In this document: piece by piece, positions 47,023 to 56,700 of the stretch
Numbering within the stretch: position 1 is the stretch's first letter
How the letters are laid out: every line of letters begins with the position of its first letter
Assembly (NCBI GenBank): GCA_004195025.1
Contig: SGBB01000003.1
Location: 118,153-182,152, forward strand
Direction of reading: 5' to 3'
Origin: Candidatus Acidulidesulfobacter diazotrophicus
Lineage (GTDB): Bacteria; SZUA-79; Acidulodesulfobacterales; Acidulodesulfobacteraceae
Length of the DNA: 64,000 nt
Notes under the pieces: generated by a model
What the model saw: only the letters and a program-made list of their open reading frames with translations
What the model was told of the DNA's origin: nothing
Databases searched by the model: none
Program-made: the position numbers and the translations under genes

Positions 47023-49320
47023 TTAACTCAATATTTCATCGCCGAAATATTTTAAAAGACTTTCTACTGGAAGACATATGCCGCTGCCAAAGCCGCAAAG
47101 AGATAAATTTTTCATTGCATCAAGTATTTCATATATTATATCTAAATTATCCGCTATGGTTTTAGATTTAGTTTTACTTATAACTCCAATATTTTCAACT
47201 TTATTGTCTTTGAAATCTCTATAATAATTATTATGATTATTATCTTGATTATCTTGATTATCTTGATTATCTTGATTATCTTTACCGCCTTTATCATTCT
47301 TGATTTTATTATCAATATTTTCCTTCAAAATTCTTTCGAACAATTCTTTCAGCCTCATAGAACCAATCCTGCACGGAGAGCATTTTCCGCATGATTCTTC
47401 AACGCAAAAATTTAATGTTTCTTTTAGTAAATCCTTCATAGAGGTATATTCATCATAAACTACAACCCCTCCATGTCCTAACATGCCTCCTTTATCAGCA
47501 ATATCTTCATAATCCAGTTTTAAATTATAAAATTCATCGCTATAGGCATCTGCTAACGGGAAAAAAGCTCCCATAGGACCGCCGATTTGCACTGCTTTTA
47601 ATTTTTTTCCTTTATCTGCAGAACCGCCGCCCATATCGTAAATTAGATATTTTAAAGTGATTTCATTACTTAACTCGTAAATACCTGCGTTTTTAACCGC
47701 CCCCGATAATTGAAAAGGAAACGGTAATTGTTTTATTTTTAAATTATCTAAATTAATAAAATTATTATTATCTTTATAATTTTTATTGTTAATGCATTGA
47801 CTGTGTTTATTTTTATTATTTTGGCTGTCAATATCTTTAGTATTGTTATTTTGATTTATGTTTAGATTATTTTCATTTACATTATTTTTGCAGGTATTTT
47901 TTATACTAATATTCAAATTATTATCATCATCATTATTATGATTATTAATACTCAAATTACCAAAAATATATGCAACCGAAGCAAAAGTGGTAGCGTTACT
48001 TAAAATCGTAGGTTTACCGTAAAGACCTAAAACGGCAGGAACAGGCGGACGAACTCTTGCCATTCCTCGTTTATTCTCAATGCTTTCTAAAAGAGCGGTT
48101 TCTTCTCCGCAAACATAATTACCGCCTGCTGTTATTACTTTTAAATCAAAAATATTATCTGAATTAAATATATTATTTCCGAGATAACCTGACTTATAAC
48201 ATAAATTTATTGCATTTTTTAACCTTTCTATCCCATTTTGATAATCAGACCTTACATAAATAAAACCTTGTTTGGCTCCTACGGTAATTGCTGAAATAAT
48301 TATACCCTCTATCAGCATAAAAGGGTCATTTTCCATAACTAATCTATCTATAAAAGTACCCTTGTCCCCTTCATCTGCATTACATACAACATATGTATCT
48401 ACATTGCCGTTATTTTTTTTGGTCTCTTTTTTGCTTTTATTATTATTGCCTTTGCTGTTATTATCGTTACTATTATCGGAATTATAAATATTATTATATT
48501 GATTATCTTGAGCTTGATTTTCAAAGTCGGAGTTATAGTTGTAATTATGGATACCCGTATTCATAACTGTTTCCCATTTTATGCCTACAGGAAAACCTGC
48601 TCCGCCTCTGCCTCTCAATCCAGATTTTTTTAAAATATCAATAATAATATTTTTATCGTTTTTATTATTATTGTTTTTGGCGTCATTTGCATCAATTGTA
48701 TAATTTGCGTCATTTTTTATTGTGCTATTTATATCATTTATAGCATTTATATTATTTGTATCGTTTATCACATTGCTATTTTTAATTAAATATAAAACAT
48801 TTTCTATTCCTTTAAATCCGCCGTTATTTTTGTAATCACCCAAAGAATTCGGATTGATTTTGCCGATTCTTTTAAAAACAAAATCAGATTTAATTTTATA
48901 TAAATTTAAATCTAGAGGATTATTTATTATATTATTTTGATTTTCATTTAAATTGAAATCATCATTTAATTTATTATTATTTAAATTATTTAATTTGCGA
49001 TTTTCAGCTGCAACTGAATGATTTGCGCCGCTAACATCATATATATCAGAATCAGGAATATTATAGTCAGGAATATCGGAACTAAGGATATTATTATTAT
49101 GATTATGATTATGATTAGTAAAATTATTATCGGGGATTAAATTTTTTATTTTAAAATCCTTATAATATGTCGCAGCGCCATATATTTCAGCTTTTGACAT
49201 ATTTAATTCTTCTGCAATTAATTCTATTGAATCTTCGTCAATATAACCTTGCTCATCTTGTATCACATGAAGTCTATCTAAAAGAAACCCCGCGTTTTCA
49301 AAAATTTTCATATCTTTCAT
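47023..49320 (-). CDS. Formate dehydrogenase NAD/FMN subunit (FdsB/NuoF-like) with a truncated NuoE/FdsG N-terminus
   Basis: Passes electrons from the formate dehydrogenase to NAD. 765 residues from ATG 49320 (TTG at 49350 is an alternative; AAGGT lies 10 bases before the ATG). Residues 1-57 follow the helical NuoE/FdsG start (LHVIQDEQGYIDEDS, AEIYGAATYYKDF) but the following 2Fe-2S thioredoxin-like part is absent and is replaced by an Asn-rich linker. Then NuoF: LRGRGGAGFPVGIKWE (235-250), FMN/NAD CNADEGDKGTF (313-323), AGGNYVCGEETALLES, and the 4Fe-4S ESCGKCSPCRIG (Cys644, 647, 650) plus Cys742. Large Asn-rich insertions interrupt the core at about 251-308, 455-530 and 675-700. Confidence 0.92.
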   Translation of the reverse strand: MKDMKIFENAGFLLDRLHVIQDEQGYIDEDSIELIAEELNMSKAEIYGAATYYKDFKIKNLIPDNNFTNHNHNHNNNILSSDIPDYNIPDSDIYDVSGANHSVAAENRKLNNLNNNKLNDDFNLNENQNNIINNPLDLNLYKIKSDFVFKRIGKINPNSLGDYKNNGGFKGIENVLYLIKNSNVINDTNNINAINDINSTIKNDANYTIDANDAKNNNNKNDKNIIIDILKKSGLRGRGGAGFPVGIKWETVMNTGIHNYNYNSDFENQAQDNQYNNIYNSDNSNDNNSKGNNNKSKKETKKNNGNVDTYVVCNADEGDKGTFIDRLVMENDPFMLIEGIIISAITVGAKQGFIYVRSDYQNGIERLKNAINLCYKSGYLGNNIFNSDNIFDLKVITAGGNYVCGEETALLESIENKRGMARVRPPVPAVLGLYGKPTILSNATTFASVAYIFGNLSINNHNNDDDNNLNISIKNTCKNNVNENNLNINQNNNTKDIDSQNNKNKHSQCINNKNYKDNNNFINLDNLKIKQLPFPFQLSGAVKNAGIYELSNEITLKYLIYDMGGGSADKGKKLKAVQIGGPMGAFFPLADAYSDEFYNLKLDYEDIADKGGMLGHGGVVVYDEYTSMKDLLKETLNFCVEESCGKCSPCRIGSMRLKELFERILKENIDNKIKNDKGGKDNQDNQDNQDNQDNNHNNYYRDFKDNKVENIGVISKTKSKTIADNLDIIYEILDAMKNLSLCGFGSGICLPVESLLKYFGDEILS

Positions 49321-49383
49321 AAAATATTTTACCTTAATAAATAAAATCAATATATAATTATTATATTATTAATAAATACAATA

Positions 49384-49605
49384 TTAAATTAAATCCCCGG
49401 GTTTAGCTTGAGCCATTTTAACGGTAAAATGCTTCCAGCGATGATGAAGCCCAAAAGATATCAGGTTATTCATTTCATCATAATGTTCCGCCACCTTGTC
49501 AAAAACATTTTCTATCAATTCATATTTTAACTTTTCAGGAACATCATTGTTGCCAAAGCTAGCATATTTTTCATTATAAGTATTTTTTTTAACCATATTA
49601 ATCAT
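49384..49605 (-). pseudogene. N-terminal fragment of UbiE/MenG-type methyltransferase
   Basis: 73 residues. The stretch ENVFDKVAEHYDEMNNLISFGLHHRWKHFTV is a close match to the start of UbiE (quinone C-methyltransferase, usually ~240 residues). It stops at KPGDLI, exactly before the S-adenosylmethionine motif I, so the fragment cannot be an active enzyme. The formate dehydrogenase gene begins 63 bases downstream. Probably a leftover of a deletion or rearrangement; an intact copy may exist elsewhere. Confidence 0.8.
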
Positions 49606-49637
49606 ATCATATCATATCATCATATCATCATATTATA

Positions 49638-50978
49638 TTACCCTTTTAACGCTTTTTTTGAAAAACTATCAAATATTATTGCTTGGGCTGTCAGTGAAAA
49701 AAGAACCGTAATAAAAACATAAGTAATTATCGTGGACCTCATATATAAATTTAATGGCAATGACAGCGCCATCGCAATCGGCAATGCCCCTCTTAAACCG
49801 CCGAAAACAAGAAATCTTTTATACTGTTTATTTAATTTTATACTTTTTGAAAATATTTTAAACTTATTTTGAATTTTGTTTATCATAGGGGAAAACAAAT
49901 ATATAGCAATAAATCGCGATAATATTACAATTATTATAATAAATATAGAAACAATCCATAAATTTAAAATTTTAAACAAATTCATTTCTATCCCTATGAT
50001 TAAAAATAAAATAGAATTAATTACAAAAGTTATATATTCAATAACAACAGGGAAAACTTCCAGCGTATGATTTGAGACTTTTTTCTTAAACCCGTAATTT
50101 ACAAGAACTATTCCGCCAAATATAATTGCCATAATAAAAGATACATTTAAATAATATGCTATTATTAAAGATACATAAGCTAAAAGAAGAGATATCATAA
50201 TTTCGGTTAAATAATCCACAGTAAGAGACAATACAAACGATACTAAATAACCGAGCAAAACTCCCAATATGGAACCCCCTAACGCTTCATACATAAACTG
50301 CAATGTTGAAGTTCCGATTATTCCAAAAATATATTTAAATATATTTAAAATATCCCCTTTTAAAAACACTAATCCCGCATTATGCAAGTTTAAACCTAAA
50401 AAAACTTCAAATAAAACAAGGCTTATTCCGTCATTAAATAAACTTTCGCCTTCTAAAACTGTTTTAATACCATCGCCAAAGCTATAGCCGCTATTATCAT
50501 TATCGTTATTGTTATTATTGTTATCGCTATAACTATTTTTATAATCAGATTTTTTTGCTATCTTATTTTTCAATAAAGCAAGTATTGAAATAGGATCGGT
50601 AGGAGTTATAATAGCGCCGAAGATTAAAGATTGTTTTAAAGGAAAATCTAAAATGAAATGAAATAAAACGCCTATAAAAATTGCGGAAAAAATCGTTCCA
50701 AATATCGATAATATACTTATAGGCAGAGCATTAGCTATTAAAGGACCGATTTTAATATTAACAGCCCCTTCAAAAATAATAATAGGAAGAAATACATAAT
50801 ATATTAAAGAAGGCGTTATCTTTAAATATGGAAAAATATGAAAAATACCTACAACAAGGCCTATCAAGACAAGCATTGAAGCATAAGGAATTTTCAAATA
50901 ATTTGTTAAAATTCCTCCGATAGAGGCAATTGAAAGTAAAATTATTGCCGTAATTACTATATAGTGGCTTCCATGCAT
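49638..50978 (-). CDS. Na+/H+ antiporter, NhaP/CPA1 family
   Basis: 446 residues, about 12 hydrophobic segments. CPA1 signatures: ITPTDPISILALL (residues ~124-136) and EGESLFNDGISLVLFE (176-191) with the transport Asp. A hydrophilic, Asn/Asp-rich loop (KNSYSDNNNNNNDNDNSG, about residues 147-164) is inserted between these motifs, where the family normally has a short loop. Single gene, roles in pH and sodium homeostasis. Ion specificity unknown. Confidence 0.92.
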   Translation of the reverse strand: MHGSHYIVITAIILLSIASIGGILTNYLKIPYASMLVLIGLVVGIFHIFPYLKITPSLIYYVFLPIIIFEGAVNIKIGPLIANALPISILSIFGTIFSAIFIGVLFHFILDFPLKQSLIFGAIITPTDPISILALLKNKIAKKSDYKNSYSDNNNNNNDNDNSGYSFGDGIKTVLEGESLFNDGISLVLFEVFLGLNLHNAGLVFLKGDILNIFKYIFGIIGTSTLQFMYEALGGSILGVLLGYLVSFVLSLTVDYLTEIMISLLLAYVSLIIAYYLNVSFIMAIIFGGIVLVNYGFKKKVSNHTLEVFPVVIEYITFVINSILFLIIGIEMNLFKILNLWIVSIFIIIIVILSRFIAIYLFSPMINKIQNKFKIFSKSIKLNKQYKRFLVFGGLRGALPIAMALSLPLNLYMRSTIITYVFITVLFSLTAQAIIFDSFSKKALKG

Positions 50979-51124
50979 AATTATAATATAAATAATTACA
51001 TTATTATTTTATAAAACTAATAAAACATATTTTAATTATCATTAATTTAAAAATTTCATCATTTAACTATAATAAAATACAGTATATAAAATAATTTTGC
51101 GATTAACAATTAATTATCTTTAAT

Positions 51125-52456
51125 TTAAATTGCCTCTGCTTCATCAACATTATAATTAGTAATAGCAATAGATATAACGAATGAAATCAACGCTATAATT
51201 CCATAAAATACGAAAGCATCGCTTAATCTAAAACTGCTGGCTATAAACCCGCCTATAGGCGCAGCTATAGAGCCAAGGCCAAATCCTGCGAAAAAAAATA
51301 TTCCGTAAGCGGTGGACCTGTAATATTCTTTGGCATTTCGGCTTATCAAAAGGTTTGATATAGGATTTATAGAAAAATCAAATGCTGAAAAAAGCAGTAT
51401 AGAAAGAAATAAAATTAAACCTCCCGTCAAACCTGAAATTAAAATGAATATTCCCGATATTAAAACTAAAACGGAAAATACCCTGTTTGGTTTATATCTT
51501 TTTGTAATATAAGTGCTTGAATATTGAAATAAAACTCCGACTAATAATGCTATCGTCACATAAAAACTGCCTGCCGCAACAGTTTGATTATGAAAAAATA
51601 AAAAATTTTTCAATTTTATTCCCGTGTAAGCCGGCAAAAATGAAAATACGCCTTGAAAAACAAAACCGTTTAAAAATTCAACTATAAAAATAAATACTAT
51701 ATTCCTGTGAAAAAAGTCATTAAAAAAACTTTTAATATTTGTAAGTAAGTTGACATTTTTGCTTTCTGAATAATTTTCATAGTTATTATCACTATTTGAA
51801 TTTATCTTATTTATATTTATATTATTATTTGAATTATTGTTTCTATTATTGTTTGAATTTATATTATTTATAGTATTGTTTCTATTTTTTATATTCTCTA
51901 TTTTGTTTGACTCAATTTTTACAAAAAAAGAGTAAACAAATATAAATAAAAAAACCAAACCTAATACTAAATAAGGCGCACTATAGCCAAAATAATAGCC
52001 TAAAAATCCTGCAAATGCGGCGCTTAATGCTACTCCTAAAGTTCCTGCTATCCCATGAATAGCAAAACCTCTCAATTTATCTGTTTTCACAAAAGACATA
52101 ATGCTTAAACCGACGGGGTGGTAAATACTCGCAATTAAACCCATTAATATAATAAAAACGGCGAAAATATAAAAATTTCCGGATAAAGCTGCTAAAAATG
52201 CACTTAACGACATTCCAATTAAATAAACCTTAAGCAGAAAATTTTTATTTATCTTATCTGCTATAAAACCGACAGGCAAAGACCCTGCTCCAAATAAAAA
52301 CAAATATATCCCTGCAATAATGCCGAGAGTTGCAAAGCTCACATGAAATTTTTCCTTTAAAAGAATTAAAATTGCGGGGAATGTAAGTATCGCAACATGG
52401 CAAAAAAAATGGGACAAGCTTAAGAGAGAAATTGTTTTTCGTTCGTTTGTAGTCAT
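51125..52456 (-). CDS. MFS transporter, fosmidomycin-resistance (Fsr)-like
   Basis: 443 residues from ATG 52456 (GTG 52462 is the first possible start). Twelve membrane segments in two halves. The first half starts LLSLSHFFCHVAILTFPAIL and has YHPVGLSIM, both like Fsr-type transporters. The central cytoplasmic loop (about residues 185-240) is a long Asn-rich stretch (NNTINNINSNNNRNNNSNNN) which is unusual. Substrate unknown. Confidence 0.85.
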   Translation of the reverse strand: MTTNERKTISLLSLSHFFCHVAILTFPAILILLKEKFHVSFATLGIIAGIYLFLFGAGSLPVGFIADKINKNFLLKVYLIGMSLSAFLAALSGNFYIFAVFIILMGLIASIYHPVGLSIMSFVKTDKLRGFAIHGIAGTLGVALSAAFAGFLGYYFGYSAPYLVLGLVFLFIFVYSFFVKIESNKIENIKNRNNTINNINSNNNRNNNSNNNININKINSNSDNNYENYSESKNVNLLTNIKSFFNDFFHRNIVFIFIVEFLNGFVFQGVFSFLPAYTGIKLKNFLFFHNQTVAAGSFYVTIALLVGVLFQYSSTYITKRYKPNRVFSVLVLISGIFILISGLTGGLILFLSILLFSAFDFSINPISNLLISRNAKEYYRSTAYGIFFFAGFGLGSIAAPIGGFIASSFRLSDAFVFYGIIALISFVISIAITNYNVDEAEAI

Positions 52457-52507
52457 TATCACGAATTATTATGATTATCGTTTATATTATATAATCGTTT
52501 GTCATAT

Positions 52508-53440
52508 TTATTTGCTATTCGTTTTCTTAAACCACTCGTATGTTTTTTTAATACCTTCGCTAAAATTAGTTTCCGGTTTAAAGCTCATCTCTTTTTCAAT
52601 TTTTTCATAACTTAGACAGCTTGTTTTTTGTTCTCCGAGCTTTGCAGAACCATGAATTTCTTTAAATTTATAATTAAAATTTTTGTTAATTTCTTTAAAC
52701 AAATCATTTACGCTAATTTCCAATGATGTTCCGACATTATATATCCCAACTTTATCAAAGTTTTCTAAAGCTAAAATATTTGCCTTTACCACATCTTCTA
52801 TATAAACATAATCACGGGTTTGCTTGCCGTCTCCGTTAATAATCGGCTGTTCATTGTTAAGCATCTTATTTAAAAATATAGCTACAACCCCTGCTTCCCC
52901 ATAAGGATTTTGCCTTGGACCGTAAACATTGCCATAACGCAAGGATACATATTTGAGCCCAAAAATTTCAAAATAGTAATTTAAAAATTTATCGGTTGCA
53001 AGCTTTGCAATTCCATAAGGAGATAGCGGCCATTCAGAATGATTTTCTTTTGTCGGTCTGTCGTTGGTATCTCCGTAAATAGCTCCGCCTGTTGAAGAAA
53101 ATATAAATTTTTTAATTTTAAAATCATTGGAAAGTTTAATTAAATTTAAAGTTGCCATAATATTTGTCTTAGCGTCAAATAACGGATCCGAAACTGATTT
53201 TCTAACATCTATCTGCGCCGCGAAATGGTATATTATTTCCGGTTTTTCTTCCGTAAATATTTTTTCAACTATGCCGAAATCAGTAATATCCGCCTTTATT
53301 AATTTTGCTTCGTTATTAACATTATATTCAAAACCGCTTGAAAGATTATCAATTATAATAACATCATGTTTTTTTGCAATAAGCATATTGGCAACTTGAC
53401 TGCCGATAAATCCTGCTCCGCCTGTAATAAATATTTTCAT
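52508..53440 (-). CDS. NAD-dependent epimerase, UDP-glucose 4-epimerase-like
   Basis: 310-residue extended SDR. NAD-binding GGAGFIGSQVANML at the start, active-site SSTGGAIYG and YGIAK (Tyr-x3-Lys), and YGNVYGPRQNPYGEAGVVAIF, typical of GalE-type UDP-sugar epimerases. Role in nucleotide-sugar supply for LPS or exopolysaccharide; substrate not settled. The 286-base spacer to the RlmD gene has only AT-rich DNA. Confidence 0.9.
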   Translation of the reverse strand: MKIFITGGAGFIGSQVANMLIAKKHDVIIIDNLSSGFEYNVNNEAKLIKADITDFGIVEKIFTEEKPEIIYHFAAQIDVRKSVSDPLFDAKTNIMATLNLIKLSNDFKIKKFIFSSTGGAIYGDTNDRPTKENHSEWPLSPYGIAKLATDKFLNYYFEIFGLKYVSLRYGNVYGPRQNPYGEAGVVAIFLNKMLNNEQPIINGDGKQTRDYVYIEDVVKANILALENFDKVGIYNVGTSLEISVNDLFKEINKNFNYKFKEIHGSAKLGEQKTSCLSYEKIEKEMSFKPETNFSEGIKKTYEWFKKTNSK

Positions 53441-53726
53441 TAAATATTCATCAAAATTAAATCTATAAAAATATATAAAATTATCATGTGAAAAAATAAA
53501 AAATATTTTTATAAATTTTAAAAATTTGATGCCTCCATATTTTTATTAAACTATCATTTTATTTATTATTTTAATTATTTAATTAACTAAATAATTAACT
53601 AAATAATTATTTATCTATGTATTTATCGTATTTATGTATTTATCGTATTTATCTACCTATATTCATTCTATGCTAAATCATCTAACTATTTATTTTATTA
53701 TTTATTTAATTATTTTATGAATACAT

Positions 53727-55361
53727 TTATTTTTTGTCTATCTTTTTTCTATTTAAAAATACTAAAGATTCAATATGATAAGTACGCGGGAACATATCTA
53801 TTAACTTTATATCATCTATAAAATAACCCTCGCTAATAAACACTTTTAAATCTCTTAATAATGTTAGGGGGTCGCATGAAACATAAATAACTACTTCAGG
53901 ATTTAATTTAATTATATGCGGAACTAAACCTTTAATGCCTGCTCTAGGCGGATCTATTATTATTAAATCATAAATTAAATTATTTTTCACTGAATTTCTT
54001 AAAAAGTCTTCAACATTTTCATTTATAAATGATATATTTAATTTTTTTTCCTGTCTGCCTGACTTGCAATATTTAATTAAATCATTATTTAAAATTATAT
54101 TTTTATTTGCGAGTTTAATAGAGTAAGGATTAGATTCCACTCCGATAACATTTGATGTAAAAGGTATTGTAAAAAAAGTTATATTTCCGTACCCGCAATA
54201 TAAATCAAGGACGCTTTCAAATTTATAATCGTTTTTATTATTTTTATAATTATTGTTATAAGTTTTTAAATAATTAATTAAATAATCAACTATAAAATTT
54301 ATTAAATATTCATTTTGTTTTTTATTTACCTGTATAAACGATAAAACTTCATGGGCAAATTTGACTTCGTTAATTGCAAAATAATCTTTATCGGTATCAA
54401 TATTATTATTTGTATTATTATCGGTATTATTATTAAGACTCTCATTGATAATTTTGTTAAATTCTATATAGATTTTATTTATATCTAAATTTAACAGTAA
54501 TTTTTTTTCTTTGCCCGACAATTCCTCTTTCAACTGAAATATTGCATTTTCAATTCCCGTATAAGTCAATATTATAGATTTAACCTTTTTTAATAAATTT
54601 TGATTATTTTCAAGAAAAAAATTTCTAACTTTTTTTATCATTATATTTATTTCATTACTTGCAAGATAACAATAATCAACATCTACAACATAATGAGAAT
54701 TTTTTTTAAAAAAGCCTATTGATTCATCTGAATAAACTTTTAAACTTATTTTTTGTCTGTAATGTAAAAAATCATCTGATTTTATTATATCTATTTTTTC
54801 CGTTAAACTTTCCTGCAAATTTTCAGGAAAATATTTTGAGAATTCAATGTTTTCATCGTTGCAAATATTTTCATGATTTTTATTTGCATAATTTTCAAGA
54901 TTTACATTTGAAATATTTTCTTTATTTCCAAAATTTGCATAATTTTTATGATTATTATAATTTTCTTGTTTTTTATGCTCATTTGCAGATTTACAATCTT
55001 CAGATTTAATAGATGACCTCATTTTTTTAAATTCATTTTCAAAAATTTTTTTCTTCCAATAAATTTCATAATCATAAGGAATATTAAGATAATTGCATCC
55101 CCCGCATATTGTAAAATGCGGACAAACAGGTTTTATTCTAATAGGCGAAGGAGCAATTATTTCATCAATTTTTCCAAAATTATAACGCTTATGTTCCTCA
55201 TATATTTTAACTCTTAATAAATCGTCAGTGCAGGCATAGTCAACAAATGTTATTTTATCGGATTCTTCCGATTTTATAAATTTGCCTATACCAAAACCGT
55301 TGTAAGCTAATCCGACTATTTTTAATAATGCAAAATCATTTTCTTTGCTATTTTTTTTCAT
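53727..55361 (-). CDS. rlmD: 23S rRNA (uracil-5)-methyltransferase, RlmD/RumA family
   Basis: Methylates a uridine of 23S rRNA. N-terminal TRAM-like domain (1-75). The 4Fe-4S Cys residues are at 80, 86, 89 and 231 (RIKPVCPHFTICGGCN and VDVDYCYL), matching RlmD spacing except that an Asn/Lys/Glu-rich block (about 120-185) is inserted between them. SAM motif LDLYCGYGN, catalytic Cys at 496 in YVSCDPLTLLRDL, and base Glu region near the end. A second Asn-rich stretch (306-322) lies in the linker. 544 residues versus usual ~430-450. Gene name by motif; RlmC/TrmA relatives less likely because of the cluster. Confidence 0.9.
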   Translation of the reverse strand: MKKNSKENDFALLKIVGLAYNGFGIGKFIKSEESDKITFVDYACTDDLLRVKIYEEHKRYNFGKIDEIIAPSPIRIKPVCPHFTICGGCNYLNIPYDYEIYWKKKIFENEFKKMRSSIKSEDCKSANEHKKQENYNNHKNYANFGNKENISNVNLENYANKNHENICNDENIEFSKYFPENLQESLTEKIDIIKSDDFLHYRQKISLKVYSDESIGFFKKNSHYVVDVDYCYLASNEINIMIKKVRNFFLENNQNLLKKVKSIILTYTGIENAIFQLKEELSGKEKKLLLNLDINKIYIEFNKIINESLNNNTDNNTNNNIDTDKDYFAINEVKFAHEVLSFIQVNKKQNEYLINFIVDYLINYLKTYNNNYKNNKNDYKFESVLDLYCGYGNITFFTIPFTSNVIGVESNPYSIKLANKNIILNNDLIKYCKSGRQEKKLNISFINENVEDFLRNSVKNNLIYDLIIIDPPRAGIKGLVPHIIKLNPEVVIYVSCDPLTLLRDLKVFISEGYFIDDIKLIDMFPRTYHIESLVFLNRKKIDKK

Positions 55362-55418
55362 AATTTTTATTTTACCATAAGCATAAAAATTTAAATATTT
55401 TTATAATAAGGAAATTAC

Positions 55419-55583
55419 ACAAAATTGCCGATAGAAAATTTATTTTCTGGATTCCTGCTTACGCAGGAATGACTTTACGGATATTTAAGTTTTCACCCAA
55501 CGGGTGTCATTCCCGCGAAAGCGGGAATCTAATGTTCTATATAACTTTAGAGCTATTTTAAAGATTTCCATCGGCAATTTTGG
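55419..55583. repeat. MITE-like element with ~20-base terminal inverted repeats and two dRS3-like palindromes
   Basis: Left end ACAAAATTGCCGATAGAAA, right end TTTCCATCGGCAATTTTG: near-perfect inverted repeats about 165 bases apart. Inside are two palindromes, 55451-55470 (ATTCCTGCTTACGCAGGAAT) and 55509-55528 (ATTCCCGCGAAAGCGGGAAT). Located between divergent rlmD and lipoprotein genes. No transposase. Confidence 0.85.
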
Positions 55584-55711
55584 GAATTATTAAGGTCTTG
55601 CATTTTAACATTTTATGAATTATTATATATATAATAATATTGCTATTATTAAATTTAATATATAATATATAATATAAAATATAAAATATTTGTAATATGG
55701 GGACATAATAA

Positions 55712-56431
55712 ATGAATTTTAAAAAAAATATTTTTAAAAAAAAATTATCTCTGATTTTAATATTAGTTTTATCAATTTTTATTGTTTCATCTTCTTTAAG
55801 CGGATGCGCAACATCAAGATCTACTGCGGCTAGCGGAACAACAGGCGCTATTTTCGGCGGCGGTACAGGATTTGTTATAGGCGCCTTAACAGGAGGTCCT
55901 ATCGGAGCGATTATTGGAACGGCGGCGGGTATATCTATCGGTTATGGCGTAGGTTATGCAACCGGAAAATATGTCGTAACACGAGAAGGGCGCATAAGAG
56001 GATTGTCTATGCTTAATCTTCCTTATCAATTAGCCAGCAATAAAGCTATATATGATCCGTCCAGCAATTTTAAATTTAATTTTAAACAAATAAAAGGGGT
56101 TTTAGTTTCAAATTTAAAAATATCAATTAGCCAAAAAAAAATTAAACCCGGAAATAATATAAGTTTAATAATGAATTACAATGTTCTTGGAACCAGAAAA
56201 AGTATACAGAATGCTTCTATTGTAGAAAACAGGATATTAGAAGGTTTAAACGGTAAAGTTTATTATAACCATACTTCTAAAACTAACATTAATAGAGAAG
56301 GCGTCTATAAAACCAAACTTAACGTAAAAATTCCGCCTGCGACAAAACCGGGCGTTTATGTTTACCAAGCTACATTAAGAATTAATAACGGATTAAGCGC
56401 TTTAAGTTCTATGATTTATAAAGTCTATTGA
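55712..56431 (+). CDS. Lipoprotein with glycine-zipper membrane segment
   Basis: 239 residues. Signal with lipobox LSGCAT at about residue 32. Gly-rich stretch (GAIFGGGTGFVIGALTGGP and IGAIIGTAAGISIGYGVG) is a glycine-zipper, seen in outer-membrane lipoproteins of the SlyB/OmpA-associated group. The C-terminal half (residues ~130-239) is β-rich, with a repeat of N-terminally charged strands and no family I recognise. Envelope protein, function unknown. Confidence 0.75.
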   Translation: MNFKKNIFKKKLSLILILVLSIFIVSSSLSGCATSRSTAASGTTGAIFGGGTGFVIGALTGGPIGAIIGTAAGISIGYGVGYATGKYVVTREGRIRGLSMLNLPYQLASNKAIYDPSSNFKFNFKQIKGVLVSNLKISISQKKIKPGNNISLIMNYNVLGTRKSIQNASIVENRILEGLNGKVYYNHTSKTNINREGVYKTKLNVKIPPATKPGVYVYQATLRINNGLSALSSMIYKVY

Positions 56432-56532
56432 TATATTTTATCCTTCAATAGAAATTGATTTTCTAGATGACCGCTTCGCTCTCGGCTTATAGCCTTGTGA
56501 ACAGAAACGGCATGCGTTTCTATCTTCGGAAC

Positions 56533-56610
56533 TTTCCTGCCTGCGCAGGAATGGCTTTTAGAGGATTTATCGTTTCACCTGCCGGGTGTCATTCCTGCGA
56601 AAGCAGGAAA
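56533..56610. repeat. dRS3-like palindrome pair
   Basis: Two 20-base inverted repeats (56533-56552 and 56591-56610) separated by GAGGATTTATCGTTTCACCT, the same spacer type as at 10233-10289. The element lies between the lipoprotein gene and rdgB. A short plus-strand open frame over it is an artefact of the repeat. Confidence 0.82.
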
Positions 56611-56700
56611 CCAGTATCGCTTATCATTAAAATATCATTGGCAGTTTCTATGGAAGCAACTGCGTTGTTTGTCAAGTAAAAAATATCAAGCATTAAAGTT

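Noticed and set aside
56467..56679. Plus-strand open frame of 70 codons
   Set aside because: It is read through a dRS3-like palindrome pair, with no family motif and no ribosome site.
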